Notes: generated by a model from the letters alone, not told the origin. Shown: positions 50,501 through 60,470, numbered from the stretch's first letter. The stretch: DNA of 64,000 nt from Pocillopora verrucosa (GCF_036669915.1 NC_089322.1:14383678-14447677), one strand, 5' to 3'. A program made the numbers and translations.

Positions 50501-53500
50501 AACCTGTAATAGGAAGTATTTTCCACAGGTGTTTGACAATTTGTTTCAATTGTGATAAAAAACCACCCCCTGAATAATCAAAAGGCAGGTGGCAAAATCT
50601 GCAATAATAATAACCCCTTATACACTTCAAATGATGAAAAAATATATTTTTTAATTTATAATTTCTATAAGTGACAAAAGTTCTTACACTTTATAAGTAC
50701 AGAAGTCACATTCTTTAGCACTAGACTGAATCAACTCTGCAAGACTGAAAAGATTGTAAAATGTAATGAACTTCAATCATTTATCATGCATGTAATTTTC
50801 TATGTGAAATAAAGATGTACATATATCAGCTAAAGATCCTTCAAATAAGCAAGGTAACATTACTTTTATCAAAAGAAATTTCTGTGCTGCACTAGCAAAA
50901 ATTTTAAACACTAAATTACACATCAAGAATGATATAGAAGTTAAAAAAGGGAAATAAATCATCATTAAAAAAATTAAAAAGCAAAAACTTAGGTCTCATT
51001 CACAAGATAAGACCTTGTTAAATTCACCAAAAGATGGTTTATCAACCCATCACTGTGCAGCGCTCCCAGTTGCAACCCTTTTGGTTGCCATGGCGAGTTA
51101 AAAATATATTTGGTGACTAAAATTTCGACCAAAGTCGCCAAGTGGCAACCAACAGATTTAAAAATAAAAATTAGAAAAATCTATTGATGTTTAGTCAAAT
51201 GAACAAATGTACAAATGCCAGTGATGCAACATGAAGTATCCTCCCATGGATTTTTCTTTTTTTTTTTTCTTTTTTGTGACCAAAAGGCGACTTTTTGAAA
51301 AAGGCAACTTGGAGCCTCATTGTAAGCTACAAGGTTCCTATCAGTCCTGCTGCATGCACGTGTCACAAGCTTCATGCAAAACCTTTAAACCTTTGACTGC
51401 CAGAAGTGATTAACATGTAGCTTCTCCCTGTAACACCCCGGCATACATTATTCAGCAAACAGGTAATGAGAATATTCAAATACTCTACCTGGTAGAAGTT
51501 GTTATCTTGATCTAAAATAAAATTTTCATTACTACATTACAAGAGAATGTGTAGCAGCTGGAAGCAAGAATTAACTATCAGATCATGGCAGTTAAAGCCT
51601 GCTCACAGGCTATCTTCATCGACTTCTAGTTGATAACCAACTATGTTTTTCAAAATCATCTTGAAAAGCATCAAATGTAAACCAAACAAAAAGTAGATTC
51701 ATCAAGAATATACTCTGTTTTCATCCTGAATACACAAGCATGAACACAAACTTAATGTGCCCCAACAACATACCAACTCCCATGTACACACCCTTAGATT
51801 TACTTACTATTTCTTGGTTTCCTCAGTAGCCCCTCCTCCCGCACCAGGCCGTTTTGCACGAAGAGGATTAAACACAGTGGATTCTTGAGTATATAGGTTT
51901 TCCACTGATGTAATTGGCTGAAAAATAAGTAGTCAATACACTGATGTCAATAAGGTTTGGGAATAATGAATTTCATCATCACCATCTCATCAGTGGCAAG
52001 AGCTACAATATTTTATTGGGCAAGTGCAGAATAATATCAGCTTTAGCTAAACTGGATTTATGTGTGGTTAGCAGACCTCCAGATTCAGGGATCTTTGTTT
52101 AACCTTTTGGTAACCTCACACAATTAACCCTTTGAATCCTAAGAGTGACTAGCATCTAATTTCTCCTTACAATATCACCCATGAATCGCATGTTATGGTC
52201 ATGAGAATAACAGAAATGAAATGAAACAGAGGAAGCCTTTGATTGTTGAACAATTTCTCCTTATCACCACCTCAAGAAAATTTATAGAGAACAGTAAGGA
52301 GAACATATATACTGATGTACTCAGTTAGATCTGGTGATATACATGTGGATCAAGTTGTTGGAGTCTTGCGCTTATAGGCTGTGATCTAAATAACTGTCAT
52401 CTCTAGGCACCAATTTAAAATATAGATATTCAATTTGATAGATTTTTCAATGATTTCACAATTACTATTATATATAATTATTATAATAGTATTTTAAAAT
52501 CTTGTTTGTCTATTAGTACCTGCAAAGTTGCTTCCTTTAGCAATTCCTGTTTTCCCCCAAGCCACTTTAAAACCTACAAATAAACAAAAACAACAACAAT
52601 AAACTTTACTTAACCCTTATCATATTACATATGATAAAACATGCAGTTTACATAGATTTTATACCACCATAATGATTTGATTTAGCCCCCTTGTTCCAAT
52701 AAGCAGCCCCTCCCTAATAAACACCTATTGAAATTGCTTTTGTTTATAAGTACTGTTCTAATAAGCACCCCTGACACATATTGGCAACCTTAATACAATA
52801 AGTGCCCCTTTTCTGTTTCAGTGATATCCCTGCTAGAACAAATAATCTACCATTATTACACAAATTTTCATTTTTACTTTAATTAACAATTTCTGCTATT
52901 TTTCCTTTTTAGATAAACATCAAAGGTTTCTTGCATACATTCCACTGTTTCTCAAAAAAAAAAAAATAATAAAGCCTTGTCCCTAATAGGTGCTCAGGTA
53001 GAATTTTTACCCAGATATGACACCAAATTCTCATAACAAATTTACAGAGAAACATGTTGCAGCAAGAGGGGAGAATTGACATTCAGATCTTGGGAATTAA
53101 GGGGTTAACAAAACTGAGTGCCAGCGTGCATTTTAGATATATTTACCAGTAATGTATTCATATATATATATTATTAAATTATAAGGTGGGTATGTCACTC
53201 CACATATTCCATCACAAATAAACACACAACACACAAATATTACATAAACACATACAAACAAAGTATCATTCTGCACAGATTGCAAAAACAGACAATTATC
53301 TCCATATCATTACATAAACATTGTTATAACACCATCAAAGGAATGGAATTTGTGGCCTGAAGTAGTATTCAGCTTTAACTCCTGTGAGTGACCAAGATAG
53401 AATTTCTCTTTACAATATCTATACAATATCATGCAGACAAGTAATGAGAATAAAGAAAAATATAAATTATGGGATTACTAAAATTATTGATCCCATAACA

Positions 53501-55663
53501 AATTCTCCAAACTAACATAATGAGAATTGTTGGGCAGACAGTAAAGAGAATTACTAGCTAGAGAGATCTTGGGAGTTAAAGGGTTAAGATAATGTCATAC
53601 CTTGGGTGCAAAAGTATCAGGTATTACTAATGGCGCACTTCTGTCCTGGACAAGATAAACATCCTTGAATGTCTCAAATAAATCCCTATGAAATAACAAA
53701 AGCATGTGAATCAGCTAGCACACAAACACTATATTTATTGGAAACAATTCTGTTGTGGTAAAGAAAAAGGAAAATGTGGTAAATATTAACCCTTTAACTC
53801 TCAAGATCTGATTGTTAATTCTCCCCTGTAGCTGCTACACATTTCCTTGTAAATTAGTTACGAGAACTTGGTGCTAGATCGAGATAGCAGCTTCTACCTG
53901 ATAAGTTTGAATGTTCTCATTACCTGTTTGTTGAAGAATGTATGGATATTGTAGGGAGAAGTTTTAGGTTAATCACTTCTGGGAGTTAAAGGGTTAAACT
54001 TAGCTCTGCAACTCATGAATTAGTGAAATTAATATATCAAGACAAAGGGATAACTAAAATATCTGAGTTCTGGTGAGGCATATGTTAACTTGGCACTATG
54101 ATTGGTCACATTAGTGGGCCATATTTCACTGTATGGCTCACTAAATCAAAAGATTTGTGTGAAGTGAAATTCCCTTCCTTTACTACAGCCCTAAAAAAAG
54201 CAATAAGTTAATCTTCTTTCCTTGGTCCATACTGTAAGTTTTTGAAACCTCATTTTTCTGCTCAGATATATGGCCTGTGTGCTTCACCCCATATCAATCT
54301 AAGCAGAAAAGAATGGGTCCATAATTTACAGCATGGACCTCAAACTTGGTTTAAGTAAGAGGTACATATATTACATGTTCCTCTTAACTATGTGAAATGA
54401 CTCAATTCATTCCTAGTAAATAAATTAAAAAAATTAAAAAAAAAGGGATTTAGCATTGCACAATCCACAAGTAAGGTGGCTCTTCTTTTTAACTATTTCC
54501 AGGTGGAATTGGAATTTAAAATGTTGGTTATTGAAGAAAGAGAAAAAGCAGAGGACCCTGAGAAAAACCCTCAGGGCAAGGATGAGAACTAACAGCAAAC
54601 TCAAGCACATGTGACACCAGGTCTGGGAATCAAACCCAGGTCATAATGGTGGGAGGAGAGGGTTCTCACCCCTGCGCATCCCTGCTTCAAGAGAGAAAAG
54701 ACAAGGACACAATTTTTCCTTGCATTTTCAAAACACTCTCAAGCAAGCAGGGGATGGAAGTACATGTAAAGAAAGGTATCAGCCATGTGGAATGTTTCTC
54801 TTTACTAAAAAATTCTCAGAAATAACATCAAAAGAAATGTATGGTTAATAGTAAGGTCAAAGAAAGTACCTGCATTCTCTGCGAGGGGCATTTTTCCAAG
54901 CATCCACAAGTTTCCCAATATTTCCTACTTCTTCGGTTACATTAAACCCTTGTAAACAGTTCTTTTTGAGCCATTGCTGTTGTTAAGAACAAATTAGACC
55001 AAGAAAAATGTAGCTGTTGCCAAGTTGCAATTGCAAGTAATTCTGAATTTGAGCGCTATTTCTACAAGTAGAGATTTTACGCTCATTGAATTCAATAAAT
55101 AACAGAGCTAGTTTACAATTCAGTTACTAGAAACGTCTTAACAACCAGGATGTAAACTAAACAGTATCAAAAACGACAGACAGATTTTAAAGCATACAGC
55201 TGTTAATACCTAAAAAGTAAAATGCGGAACCTTGTATCCAGTCGTCACTCAGAAATGAAATGTAACAGCAACTTCAGAATACCCCGCAACTTATTTACAT
55301 GTCATTGAATAAGAATAGCGTCTATTGTGTTATGCCTCGATCTTCAAAGCCTCCCGACACATGTAAGTGAGGCGGACCAAAGTTGCGGGGTATTCTGAAG
55401 TTTAGCCACATTAACCAAGTAATACTTACCGAGTCAAATTTCACAGAATTGTCGTACGGTTCAATAGCAGAAATTTCTGCTGGGAGATTTTCACTACCAC
55501 TTCCTCCAAGCACAGTGAGATTTTCAAGCTCTCTATTCGCCCCGAAATAGTACAAAATTAACACAACCAAGATTATCAATATCAAGCCAATGTACAAAAG
55601 GTATTTTTGTCTTCTATATCCAACCATGTGGCTTGTGTGAATAGGAGAATAGCTTATCTTCAT
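38593..55663 (-). CDS. Type II membrane GalT/HIT-fold protein, multi-exon
   Basis: Exons, in transcription order: 55430-55663, 54870-54976, 53601-53685, 52520-52573, 51808-51917, 50688-50744, then (gap) 42408-42439, 41557-41687, 41148-41230, 40587-40616, 40041-40125, 39891-39949, 39261-39328, 38794-38830, 38593-38676. All have GT-AG borders, and reading phases agree at every junction except the unplaced one. About 418 codons are accounted for. The N-terminus has a signal anchor (residues about 20-41: YLLYIGLILIILVVLILYYF), so the enzyme part should be lumenal. Then come FNPLRAKRP, a zinc-site-like CDFC, LLDAMETAQKWF, and QVHPHFHVALARDHYY, which matches the HPHxQ active site of galactose-1-phosphate uridylyltransferases except for His in place of Gln. 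VIASVTP and EIYLFSK follow. The gene ends RRPKPG-stop. I infer a nucleotidyltransferase or hydrolase. The link between the 5' and 3' exon sets rests on family-like order. No exon was found between CDFC and LLDAM, so two genes or a broken gene remain possible. Confidence 0.75.
39569..39762 (+). repeat. 20-bp minisatellite in GalT-like intron
   Basis: About ten near-perfect copies of TCTCTCCGTCTGACTGTCTG, inside a wider TCTG/TCTCC pyrimidine-rich microsatellite (about 39370-39845). It lies in the intron between exons 39891-39949 and 39261-39328. Confidence 0.9.
40710..40786 (+). repeat. Family A repeat fragment
   Basis: ATGTACAAAGAACAGAATGG and a GTGTAAAAGGTTA end match the right half of the family A element. 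The left half is absent. It lies in the intron between exons 41148-41230 and 40587-40616 of the GalT-like gene. Confidence 0.5.
41266..41482. repeat. MITE with long terminal inverted repeats (copy 1)
   Basis: The ends CCATTTTACAGTTGTGTACT and its reverse complement bracket the element. The arms extend inward for about 75 bp through CCAAGCCTTTGA and GTGACCTTGTTGTGAT. A short AT-rich loop separates the arms. A second copy is at 56288-56489. It is non-coding and lies in an intron of the GalT-like gene. Confidence 0.85.
41769..42050 (+). repeat. 22-bp tandem repeat in GalT-like intron
   Basis: About a dozen copies of AATAACACTTGTCACACTTTGT with scattered substitutions. The last units are longer variants with TGCAGTGAACAAGCTGTCG. 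The Cys- and Tyr-rich minus-strand frames through it are repeat artefacts. It lies between exons 42408-42439 and 41557-41687. Confidence 0.9.
42177..42375 (+). repeat. MITE-like repeat, family A
   Basis: Runs from TAACCTTCTAACCCCTTAAAA to CTTGGGGGGTTAA, with the family A middle (GAATCACACATTAATGCC, GAAATGATCACC). It lies just 3' (on plus) of the 22-bp tandem repeat and inside the same intron. Confidence 0.7.
44592..45548 (+). CDS. Divergent class A GPCR nested in an intron
   Basis: Single-exon receptor of 318 residues from the ATG at 44592. The frame is open 6 codons further upstream, but only a TTG is there. TM1 has VLANVMLLIA (Asn1.50) and TM2 LAITDLATGL (Asp2.50), so the class A plan is clear. 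Two hallmark motifs are lost. The end of TM3 reads FAQYVAVAFPLKYK (DRY to AQY) and TM7 reads FFLDPFLFAWRLPKY (NPxxY to DPFLF). TM6 has LLCSQPTAI in place of CWxP. A basic third intracellular loop (PRKQRRKSKP) is present. The gene lies on the strand opposite the GalT-like gene, inside its largest intron. Loss of the DRY arginine suggests altered or absent G-protein coupling, but this is inference. Confidence 0.9.
   Translation: MNSTFNATDIDQPNLGTVFLVSGSFLAVICPLTVLANVMLLIAIYKDPFNTFRTPTAWFLVGLAITDLATGLVPEPVVTSCYFMHYHRHSKVERCEKIFNIAGIIAAITTNSSFLIVMAFTFAQYVAVAFPLKYKRFISVRKTLVCVACIWLYSTVFEMSRTVGVPRELLEKLDLYIHSTLSLLFTIITYALLQKAFRKQMTARSATLHTTNSVSMSTTHEVHPRKQRRKSKPMIERNFVRLNLLLIVILLLCSQPTAILWYIYLYADEDTKKSHTLFVVRVIADNTLYLKFFLDPFLFAWRLPKYRKALRTTLSRKK
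47101..48530 (-). mobile_element. Decayed Penelope-like retroelement (RT and GIY-YIG)
   Basis: Read on the minus strand, order 48530 to 47101. First is a reverse transcriptase segment with LPKIHKPGIPLRPIVSF, then SFDVVSLFTKIPVDLA, then a GTAVGSPVSAVIANMVME block, then CVDDVISAV (the catalytic YxDD-type box as CVDD). A GIY-YIG endonuclease remnant follows (NEYIGQTKRQFGSRLKE). RT plus C-terminal GIY-YIG defines Penelope-like elements. The frame is broken by stops and shifts (for example between 48420 and 48430 and near 48200), so it is inactive. The 5' part of the RT is missing. The element ends at 47103 in its 3' non-coding part. It lies in the large intron of the GalT-like gene. Confidence 0.88.
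48527..48796 (+). mobile_element. Inverted 3' end of a second Penelope copy
   Basis: On the plus strand this encodes TTNQRYHQRLCLEAWHINSA, the same C-terminus as the minus-strand element (TTNRRYHQHLCLEAWPINS). It then runs through a hammerhead core into CTTCGGTTACATTTATTAAA. The arm is the reverse complement of 47103-47235, except that the minus-strand arm lacks about 130 bp including the CTGATGA box. Two elements or element parts therefore meet head to head. Confidence 0.85.
48706..48756 (+). ncRNA. Hammerhead ribozyme motif in Penelope 3' region
   Basis: CTGATGA at 48712-48718, one extra A, then stem II GGCACTC (48720-48726) with GAGTGTC (48732-48738), 7 bp including one G-U pair, loop GACAG. 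Next is GAAA (48739-48742), a minimal stem III (AC with GT), and GTC ending at 48751 as the cleavage site. Stem I is weak: TCAT (48706-48709) can pair with ATGA (48753-48756) after a mismatch. The core is intact; activity is uncertain. Confidence 0.6.
51387..51600 (-). repeat. Family B inverted-repeat element
   Basis: The left end is AACCTTTGACTGCCAGAAGTG and the right end is CAGATCATGGCAGTTAAAGC. Inner phrases GGTAGAAGTTGTTATCTTGATC and AACAGGTAATGAGAATATTC link it to 25860-25993 and, inverted, to 53787-53997. It lies in the intron between exons 51808-51917 and 50688-50744. Confidence 0.7.
52127..52323 (+). repeat. MITE-like repeat, family A
   Basis: Starts TTAACCCTTTGAATCCTAAG and carries ATCTAATTTCTCCTTACAAT and a TATAGAGAACAGTAAGGAGA segment. 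The right terminus is eroded. It is intronic. Confidence 0.7.
53026..53107 (+). repeat. Family B repeat, right-end fragment
   Basis: GAGGGGAGAATTGACATTCAG and TCTTGGGAATTAAGGGGTTAA match the end of the family B element. The left part is missing. Confidence 0.55.
53370..53587 (+). repeat. Family B inverted-repeat element
   Basis: The left end CTTTAACTCCTGTGAGTGACC and right end TTGGGAGTTAAAGGGTTAAG form terminal inverted repeats. It is a full-length copy close to 37225-37440. It ends 13 bp from the GalT-like exon at 53601-53685. Confidence 0.8.
53787..53997 (-). repeat. Family B-related element with clear TIRs
   Basis: The left end TTAACCCTTTAACTCTCA and right end TGGGAGTTAAAGGGTTAA are near-perfect 17-18 bp inverted repeats. 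The body (AGATCTGATTGTTAATTCTC) is shared with 57067-57283. The termini starting TTAA suggest a TTAA-type target, but the true target duplication cannot be separated by eye. Confidence 0.8.
55270..55402. repeat. Short hairpin element in intron 1
   Basis: AACTTCAGAATACCCCGCAAC at 55270-55290 is the exact reverse complement of the sequence at 55382-55402, giving a 133-bp inverted-repeat unit. It ends only 27 bp from the 3' edge of GalT-like exon 1. Confidence 0.8.
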
Positions 55664-55796
55664 CGTATCGACATAATTTCCATTGCTAATCCATCTTGGC
55701 TTCTGGACGGGGGCGACTAGAACTGAGTTTAGAAACCGCTGATAAATATTACCGAAGATCTCTCATCGAGGTTGACTTTTCACGATCTTTTCACGT
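55664..55796. promoter_or_regulatory. Bidirectional promoter
   Basis: Only 133 bp separate the ATG of the GalT-like gene (minus, 55663) from the ATG of BORCS6 (plus, 55797). CCATCTTGGC at 55691-55700 fits the YY1-type motif often found in TATA-less housekeeping promoters. No TATA box is seen. A shared divergent promoter is the simplest reading. Confidence 0.6.
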
Positions 55797-57843
55797 ATGG
55801 CTGATCCACCGTCAACTTTAACTTCTGCTACAGAGCTTGCAACAAGCACTGTTGAAGATACTGCAATTGAAGACAGTCCTTTAAGAGCCGAAAACGTTGT
55901 TCAAGGTACAGTAGGCGTTTCATTCGAAGTGTAATCTCATTGGTAACTTTAAGCTCACCTGATTTACATCATGTCATAACATGTATTCTTCACCCAATAA
56001 GCTTATTTTTTCCAGCTGAGTAGGCATTTCAAGTGTTCAAAGGAAGTGAATAGCAAATAAGTGTATTTTGTTGTTATGGTACTATTGGCATGTGAAATAG
56101 CTCATCGGGCATGAGATTCCACCGAATTTCACGACACCATGTATTATCTGAGACTGAAAACCTTCGAGTAACGCCTCTTCTCCATCTCTTCAAACAGCAC
56201 ATTTGCTATCTAAACTAAGCAGCACTGAGAAAATTTTACCCTTAATTTGTTATGACAGTATCAGTGGCCACAAAGATGTTGATAATAGTGCATTTTACAG
56301 TTGCGTGCTTGGTTGTCAAGCCTTTCAACAGGAGTGAGGCTGAAGGTGGCCATGTTGTGATTGAGATCAGTATCTCGTTAGTATAATAACAAAATAATTT
56401 ACAAGATTTGTATCATAACAAGGTCACCTTAAGTCGCATTCCTGTTGAAAGACTTGGTAACCAAGCATGCAACTCTAAAATGGACTATTAGAAACTGATA
56501 GGAAGTATTTATCTCGTTGGTAATTTTTGCCTCACCGTTTATTGATCTCAACCTATCTCATTTTGTGTGTATGTATGTAGCCAACCTGGCAATTAAAGTG
56601 TTTCATCCAGAAATAAAAGCAAAACCATTGTATCTGCAATGCCAAATCTTTCGGCTGGAAAATCCTTCCAAAAACATGTGGGAAATGTTTCTATTTATGT
56701 AGTAATTTAGATTTGACCCAGGGGTTTTGTAATTGGCTGGGTGAAGGACATTCCAAAAAAGAATTGTTGTCATTGACTGCGGCTAAAATTTTGTTTACCT
56801 GAGTGGAAGTTTTCATCTGGAATGAGTTACTCTAGTTTTGGTTTTCTAACTTTTAAAGTTACTTTGACTGATGACAGTTTTCAAGACTATTGCCACCAGA
56901 GGATTCAACCCACTTTTGATCATGAGTCTGTTACTGGACCTTATCTACCAATTATTGATAGAGAGGGTTTTAGAGATCTGATGGAAAGGGGATCCAGACT
57001 GGCAAACAGTTCCCTGAGATTCACCACTGATGAGGAGTGCAAACACAGAATGAAGTACAATGTGTTGTTTAACCTTTCACTCCCAAGATCTGATTGTTAA
57101 TTCTCCCCTCCAAGTGCTCTACATTTCCCTATACATACATTTTGAGAATTTAGTGTTAGATCAAGATAACAACTTCTACCTGATAAGTTTGAGTATTCTC
57201 ATCACCTGTTTGCTGGATAATTTATGGATACTATTGGGAGAAGTTACTTGTAAATCATTTCTTGGAGTTGAAGGGTTAAATTCCATACACAATCTTATTT
57301 TCAGGAACTGAATTATCAGTGGAACCAGGAGTAAAAGAAAAGGAATACACAACAAAAATTGGATCAGCCAATGAATCTAATGTTGCATTAGAAGCATCTG
57401 ATGTAAAATTAGTAAAAGACAAAGTTTCAGCAGGGACAGCTGTTGATGCTTATGAAGAAATTACAAAGAGTGAAGTCACATCGTTAGATGATTGGGAGGA
57501 CGTTCATAGATCATGCTTGTCGGAAATCCCACCAATTGATCCAGAAATCTTGAATGATTTAGAGATGAGAGCTAGTGATGTAGCAGGGAACTTGGATCAC
57601 ATGCTCAAAGCTTTAGCCAACAGTTTGAAAGCCATGTCCCAAGTGAGCACAGATTGCCTGAGTGCTTATGATACTTGTGTTGATCATGTGAGTGAGGCAG
57701 TGGATGTGAACATTAAATCTATGTACACTCTGATTGCAAGATGTGAAGAACTGAATGCAAGCCTCAAACCAGTTCAAAACTTGGCTGAACAAGTAAAGGA
57801 AATTAAGAGAACATTAGATGTTTTTGAAGCAGTTTGCAAGTGA
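55797..57843 (+). CDS. BORCS6: BLOC-1-related complex subunit 6 (BORCS6)
   Basis: Two coding exons, 55797-55905 and 57305-57843, join in phase (CAA-G/GA) across a GT-AG intron and give 215 residues. The N-terminal half is acidic and low complexity. The C-terminal roughly 100 residues are helical and match the conserved end of BORCS6/lyspersin. Examples are SEAVDVNIKSMYTLIARCEE and KPVQNLAEQVKEIKRTL, ending EAVCK. In animals BORC sits on the lysosome surface and recruits ARL8, coupling lysosomes to kinesin for outward movement. The protein has no membrane segment or signal peptide, as expected for a cytosolic subunit. It is shorter than the human protein, which has a longer disordered N-terminus. 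The intron contains a MITE, an exon-like segment and a family B repeat. Confidence 0.88.
56288..56489. repeat. MITE with long terminal inverted repeats (copy 2)
   Basis: Arms GCATTTTACAGTTGCGTGCT and the reverse complement of GCAACTCTAAAATGGAC extend inward about 75 bp. Sequence and layout match 41266-41482. It lies in the BORCS6 intron. Confidence 0.85.
56859..57054 (+). other. Exon-like segment in BORCS6 intron
   Basis: A strong acceptor (GGTTTTCTAACTTTTAAAG) precedes a 64-codon open stretch beginning VTLTDDSFQDYCHQRIQ when joined in phase to BORCS6 exon 1. It ends at AA followed by GTACAA. The composition is protein-like (REGFRDLMERGSRLANS). Its 3' phase does not fit BORCS6 exon 2: joining them gives an immediate stop. 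If unspliced at the 3' end, it runs to a stop at 57098-57100 inside the adjacent repeat. It may be an alternative terminal exon or a stray gene fragment. Confidence 0.35.
57067..57283 (-). repeat. Family B-related element with TIRs
   Basis: AACCTTTCACTCCCAAGATC at the left and CTTGGAGTTGAAGGGTTAA at the right are the termini. The body matches 53787-53997. It ends 21 bp before BORCS6 exon 2, so it forms most of the 3' end of the intron. Confidence 0.75.
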
Positions 57844-58015
57844 TTGTGGACTAAGATATTCTTTTACATTCAAGGCTTCAGTGTTCTCCACACAGATCTT
57901 TCTATCAGTGTTAATTTTGTATCAGGGTATCCATGCTAATTAGTTAAGGTTTGTCTACTTTCAAGAGCAAAAATAATATCCCTGCTTCTTCACTCAGTGG
58001 CTGTCATCAACACTG

Positions 58016-58198
58016 ACCCTTTGGCCTGATTAAGAGTGACTAGTTACTAATTTCTCATAATATTATCACTGAATCATTCATTAAGGTCACAAAATGAAAG
58101 AAATGTTCACTGTTCAGGTAAAAGAGTTAATAATGTATTTTGAAATGTATGGAAACATCATGAAGAATATACATACTGATTTTAGGGTGTAAAAAGTT
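58016..58198 (+). repeat. MITE-like repeat, family A
   Basis: Carries AAGAGTGACTAGTTACTAAT, AAGGTCACAAAATGAAAGAAATG and TGATTTTAGGGTGTAAAAAGTTA. The termini are partly eroded. Confidence 0.65.
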
Positions 58199-58480
58199 AT
58201 AGCCTGACTTTCTCGATTTTTAGCCGAATTGATAAAATTTAGTCATGGAAAGTCTCAATATAGATAGCTCCTCTTTTTTACCATTTCAATTAACAGTGAA
58301 AACAGATCAGCCAGAGAATTTCATAAAAATTAATTTATTGTAAACCAAGTATCACTAGAAACTGTAAATACAGTAAAAAAAAAAAAGAATGCTGTACCAA
58401 TACAATGTATGTCCTACAAGCATGCATGGTGATGAATTCAGTGAGCAGTTTTCGTTGCTTAACCCTTAAACTCCATGGAG
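58140..58480 (+). repeat. Duplicated block, copy 1
   Basis: Shares with 59915-60470 a series of long identical or near-identical stretches. Examples are AGATCAGCCAGAGAATTTCA and CATCACTAGAAACTGTAAATA-like sequence, then CAAGCATGCATGGTGATGAA. The order is the same in both copies. Confidence 0.8.
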
Positions 58481-59154
58481 TGACCAAGAGAGAATTTCTA
58501 CATGCAATATGAATACAAATGTTCACCAACTGAAGGGGTTCTTGATTGCTAAACAAATTCTTGTCATCAGCATGTTAGCATGGGGAAGCATGTACAAATT
58601 TTACAAACTGTAAAGAAAGTACAAACAAAACAGAACCAGACCATAAGGCTTTTTCTTTTATTGTGTGTATTATTATTAGTGTTGTATAATAGGTTGTGGT
58701 TATTCAGTGTGGTAAATAGCACTTTGTTTCTCTCTACACAAAAAAACACAAAGACACTGACCACCACCACTGAACCCCCACCAAGTTCAGATCCACCCCA
58801 GTTCTGCTCTAAGTCAAATTATTTGTTGGATGCAGACCACAGAGGAAAACTGATCTGAAAGATGTACCTATCACAGCCCTGGAATTCCATCCAATCACAG
58901 CAGAGCACAACAGGATAAAGGTGACATGTACTCAACTGACTCCATCACATGAAGAAGACCAGCAGTATGCAATAAAAACCTCACAACCCACATCTGAAGT
59001 GACTACATTGTGAGACAAACAAATATATCATTCCATTGAAGTATTACTATTGACTGTAAACATATGGAAAATCATATGTGAACTGCAGACAAAGAAATGA
59101 ATATAGAAACAATCATCACAGTAATGAACATTACTTGAGCAGTAGTGAAGATAA

Positions 59155-59280
59155 GGCCTAAAAAAATTCAGGCCTGTATGGGATTTTGACTCATGACCTC
59201 TGCAATACTGGTGCAGTGCACTACCAACTGAGCTAACAAGCCAAATGGGAGGTCATGAGTTCAAATTCTGTACAGGATCC
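59155..59280 (-). mobile_element. tRNA-derived SINE copy
   Basis: On the minus strand it contains TTGGCTTGTTAGCTCAGTTGG and a decayed B box. The flanking AAAAAATTCAGGCC matches the SINE at 29711-29860. A short inverted duplication of the B-box side (GGTCATGAGTTCAAATTC) follows it, as in the copy at 29958. Confidence 0.65.
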
Positions 59281-59914
59281 CTTACCTCCACCCTCAGACA
59301 ATACCCTGGGTATTTGAACTTTTCAAGATTGGTGGGTTCAAATTCTGCCCCTTAAGGCCAAAATTTCGTTCAAATGCCCCAATTTTAATTTACTAAAAAA
59401 ATGGACAATGAAATCTGGCACTTGAAAATGCCAGATTTTATCATACATTTTTTTTTTAGGTAAAAATTAAGATCAGAAACTGTAACTTTCTTGAAAAGGT
59501 TTTCTTCTACACCATCTGCTCACCAAAGTGAACTTTTTACATTTTAACACCTCTATATTAAAAGATAAATCATGTTTATTCAGCCAAAAAAGACTTGACA
59601 GTTCAGGTTAAAATTCCCCACCCATTCAAGCAAAGTTCATTTTCCTCCCCTCCCCCTCCCCCCAGGCACAGATAACACTCAAATGCCAGTGGGTCACCAG
59701 GGGGAGGATGTCGAAGCTTCAAATTAATCATTCTTTTTTTCTTTCATTTGACATATTTAAGCAAGTTAACTGAACTGGAGCTTAACTTGAAAACTAATCA
59801 CTTATTTAGCCTCCAAGCTCTTCATTAGAGCAATTTATCAGTGTGTTAAAATTATTTTTATTTATTGTTAATCTGTTATGTACAAGAGTGAATTAAATAT
59901 AAATATATATTTTA

Positions 59915-60470
59915 AAATGTATGGAAACAGCATGGAAAATATACATACTGATTTTAAGGTGTAAAAGCTATAGCCTAACTTTCTCAATGTTTCACCAAAT
60001 TGATAAAATTTAGTCACGAAAGGTCTTGATATGAACAGCTCCTCTCTTTTAAAATTTAAGTTACCAACAAAAACAGATCAGCCAGAGAATTTCATAAAAT
60101 TCATTTACTATAAACCATGCATCACTAGAAACTGTAAATATGTAAAACTAAAACTTTTAGAACCCTTTAACTATCAGATCAAATTTGTGATTCTCCTTAT
60201 TGTCAATCATACAATTCTTATAAAGTTAGTTCAGAGAATTTAGTATTAGATCAACTAACTAGCCCCAAATTGATAATTTTCTTTATTCTCATCACTCATC
60301 TGGTTGATATTGTATTGATATTGTAAAGAGAAATTCTGTTTTGGCCACTCATGGGAGTAAAAGTGTTTAACAGTTAAAGAAAAATGCTGTATCAATGCAA
60401 TGTATGTCCCACAAGCATGCATGGTGATGAATTCAGTGAGCAGTTCAGTTGCCTAACCCCTTAATCCCTT
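59915..60470 (+). repeat. Duplicated block, copy 2, with insertion
   Basis: Second copy of the block at 58140-58480. It is interrupted by a family B element at about 60155-60372, which is absent from copy 1 at the equivalent point. Confidence 0.8.
60155..60372 (-). repeat. Family B element inserted in the duplicated block
   Basis: CCCTTTAACTATCAGATC at the left and CATGGGAGTAAAAGTGTTTAA at the right. The body reads as the reverse complement of 53370-53587 (TTGATATTGTAAAGAGAAATTC). Confidence 0.7.
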
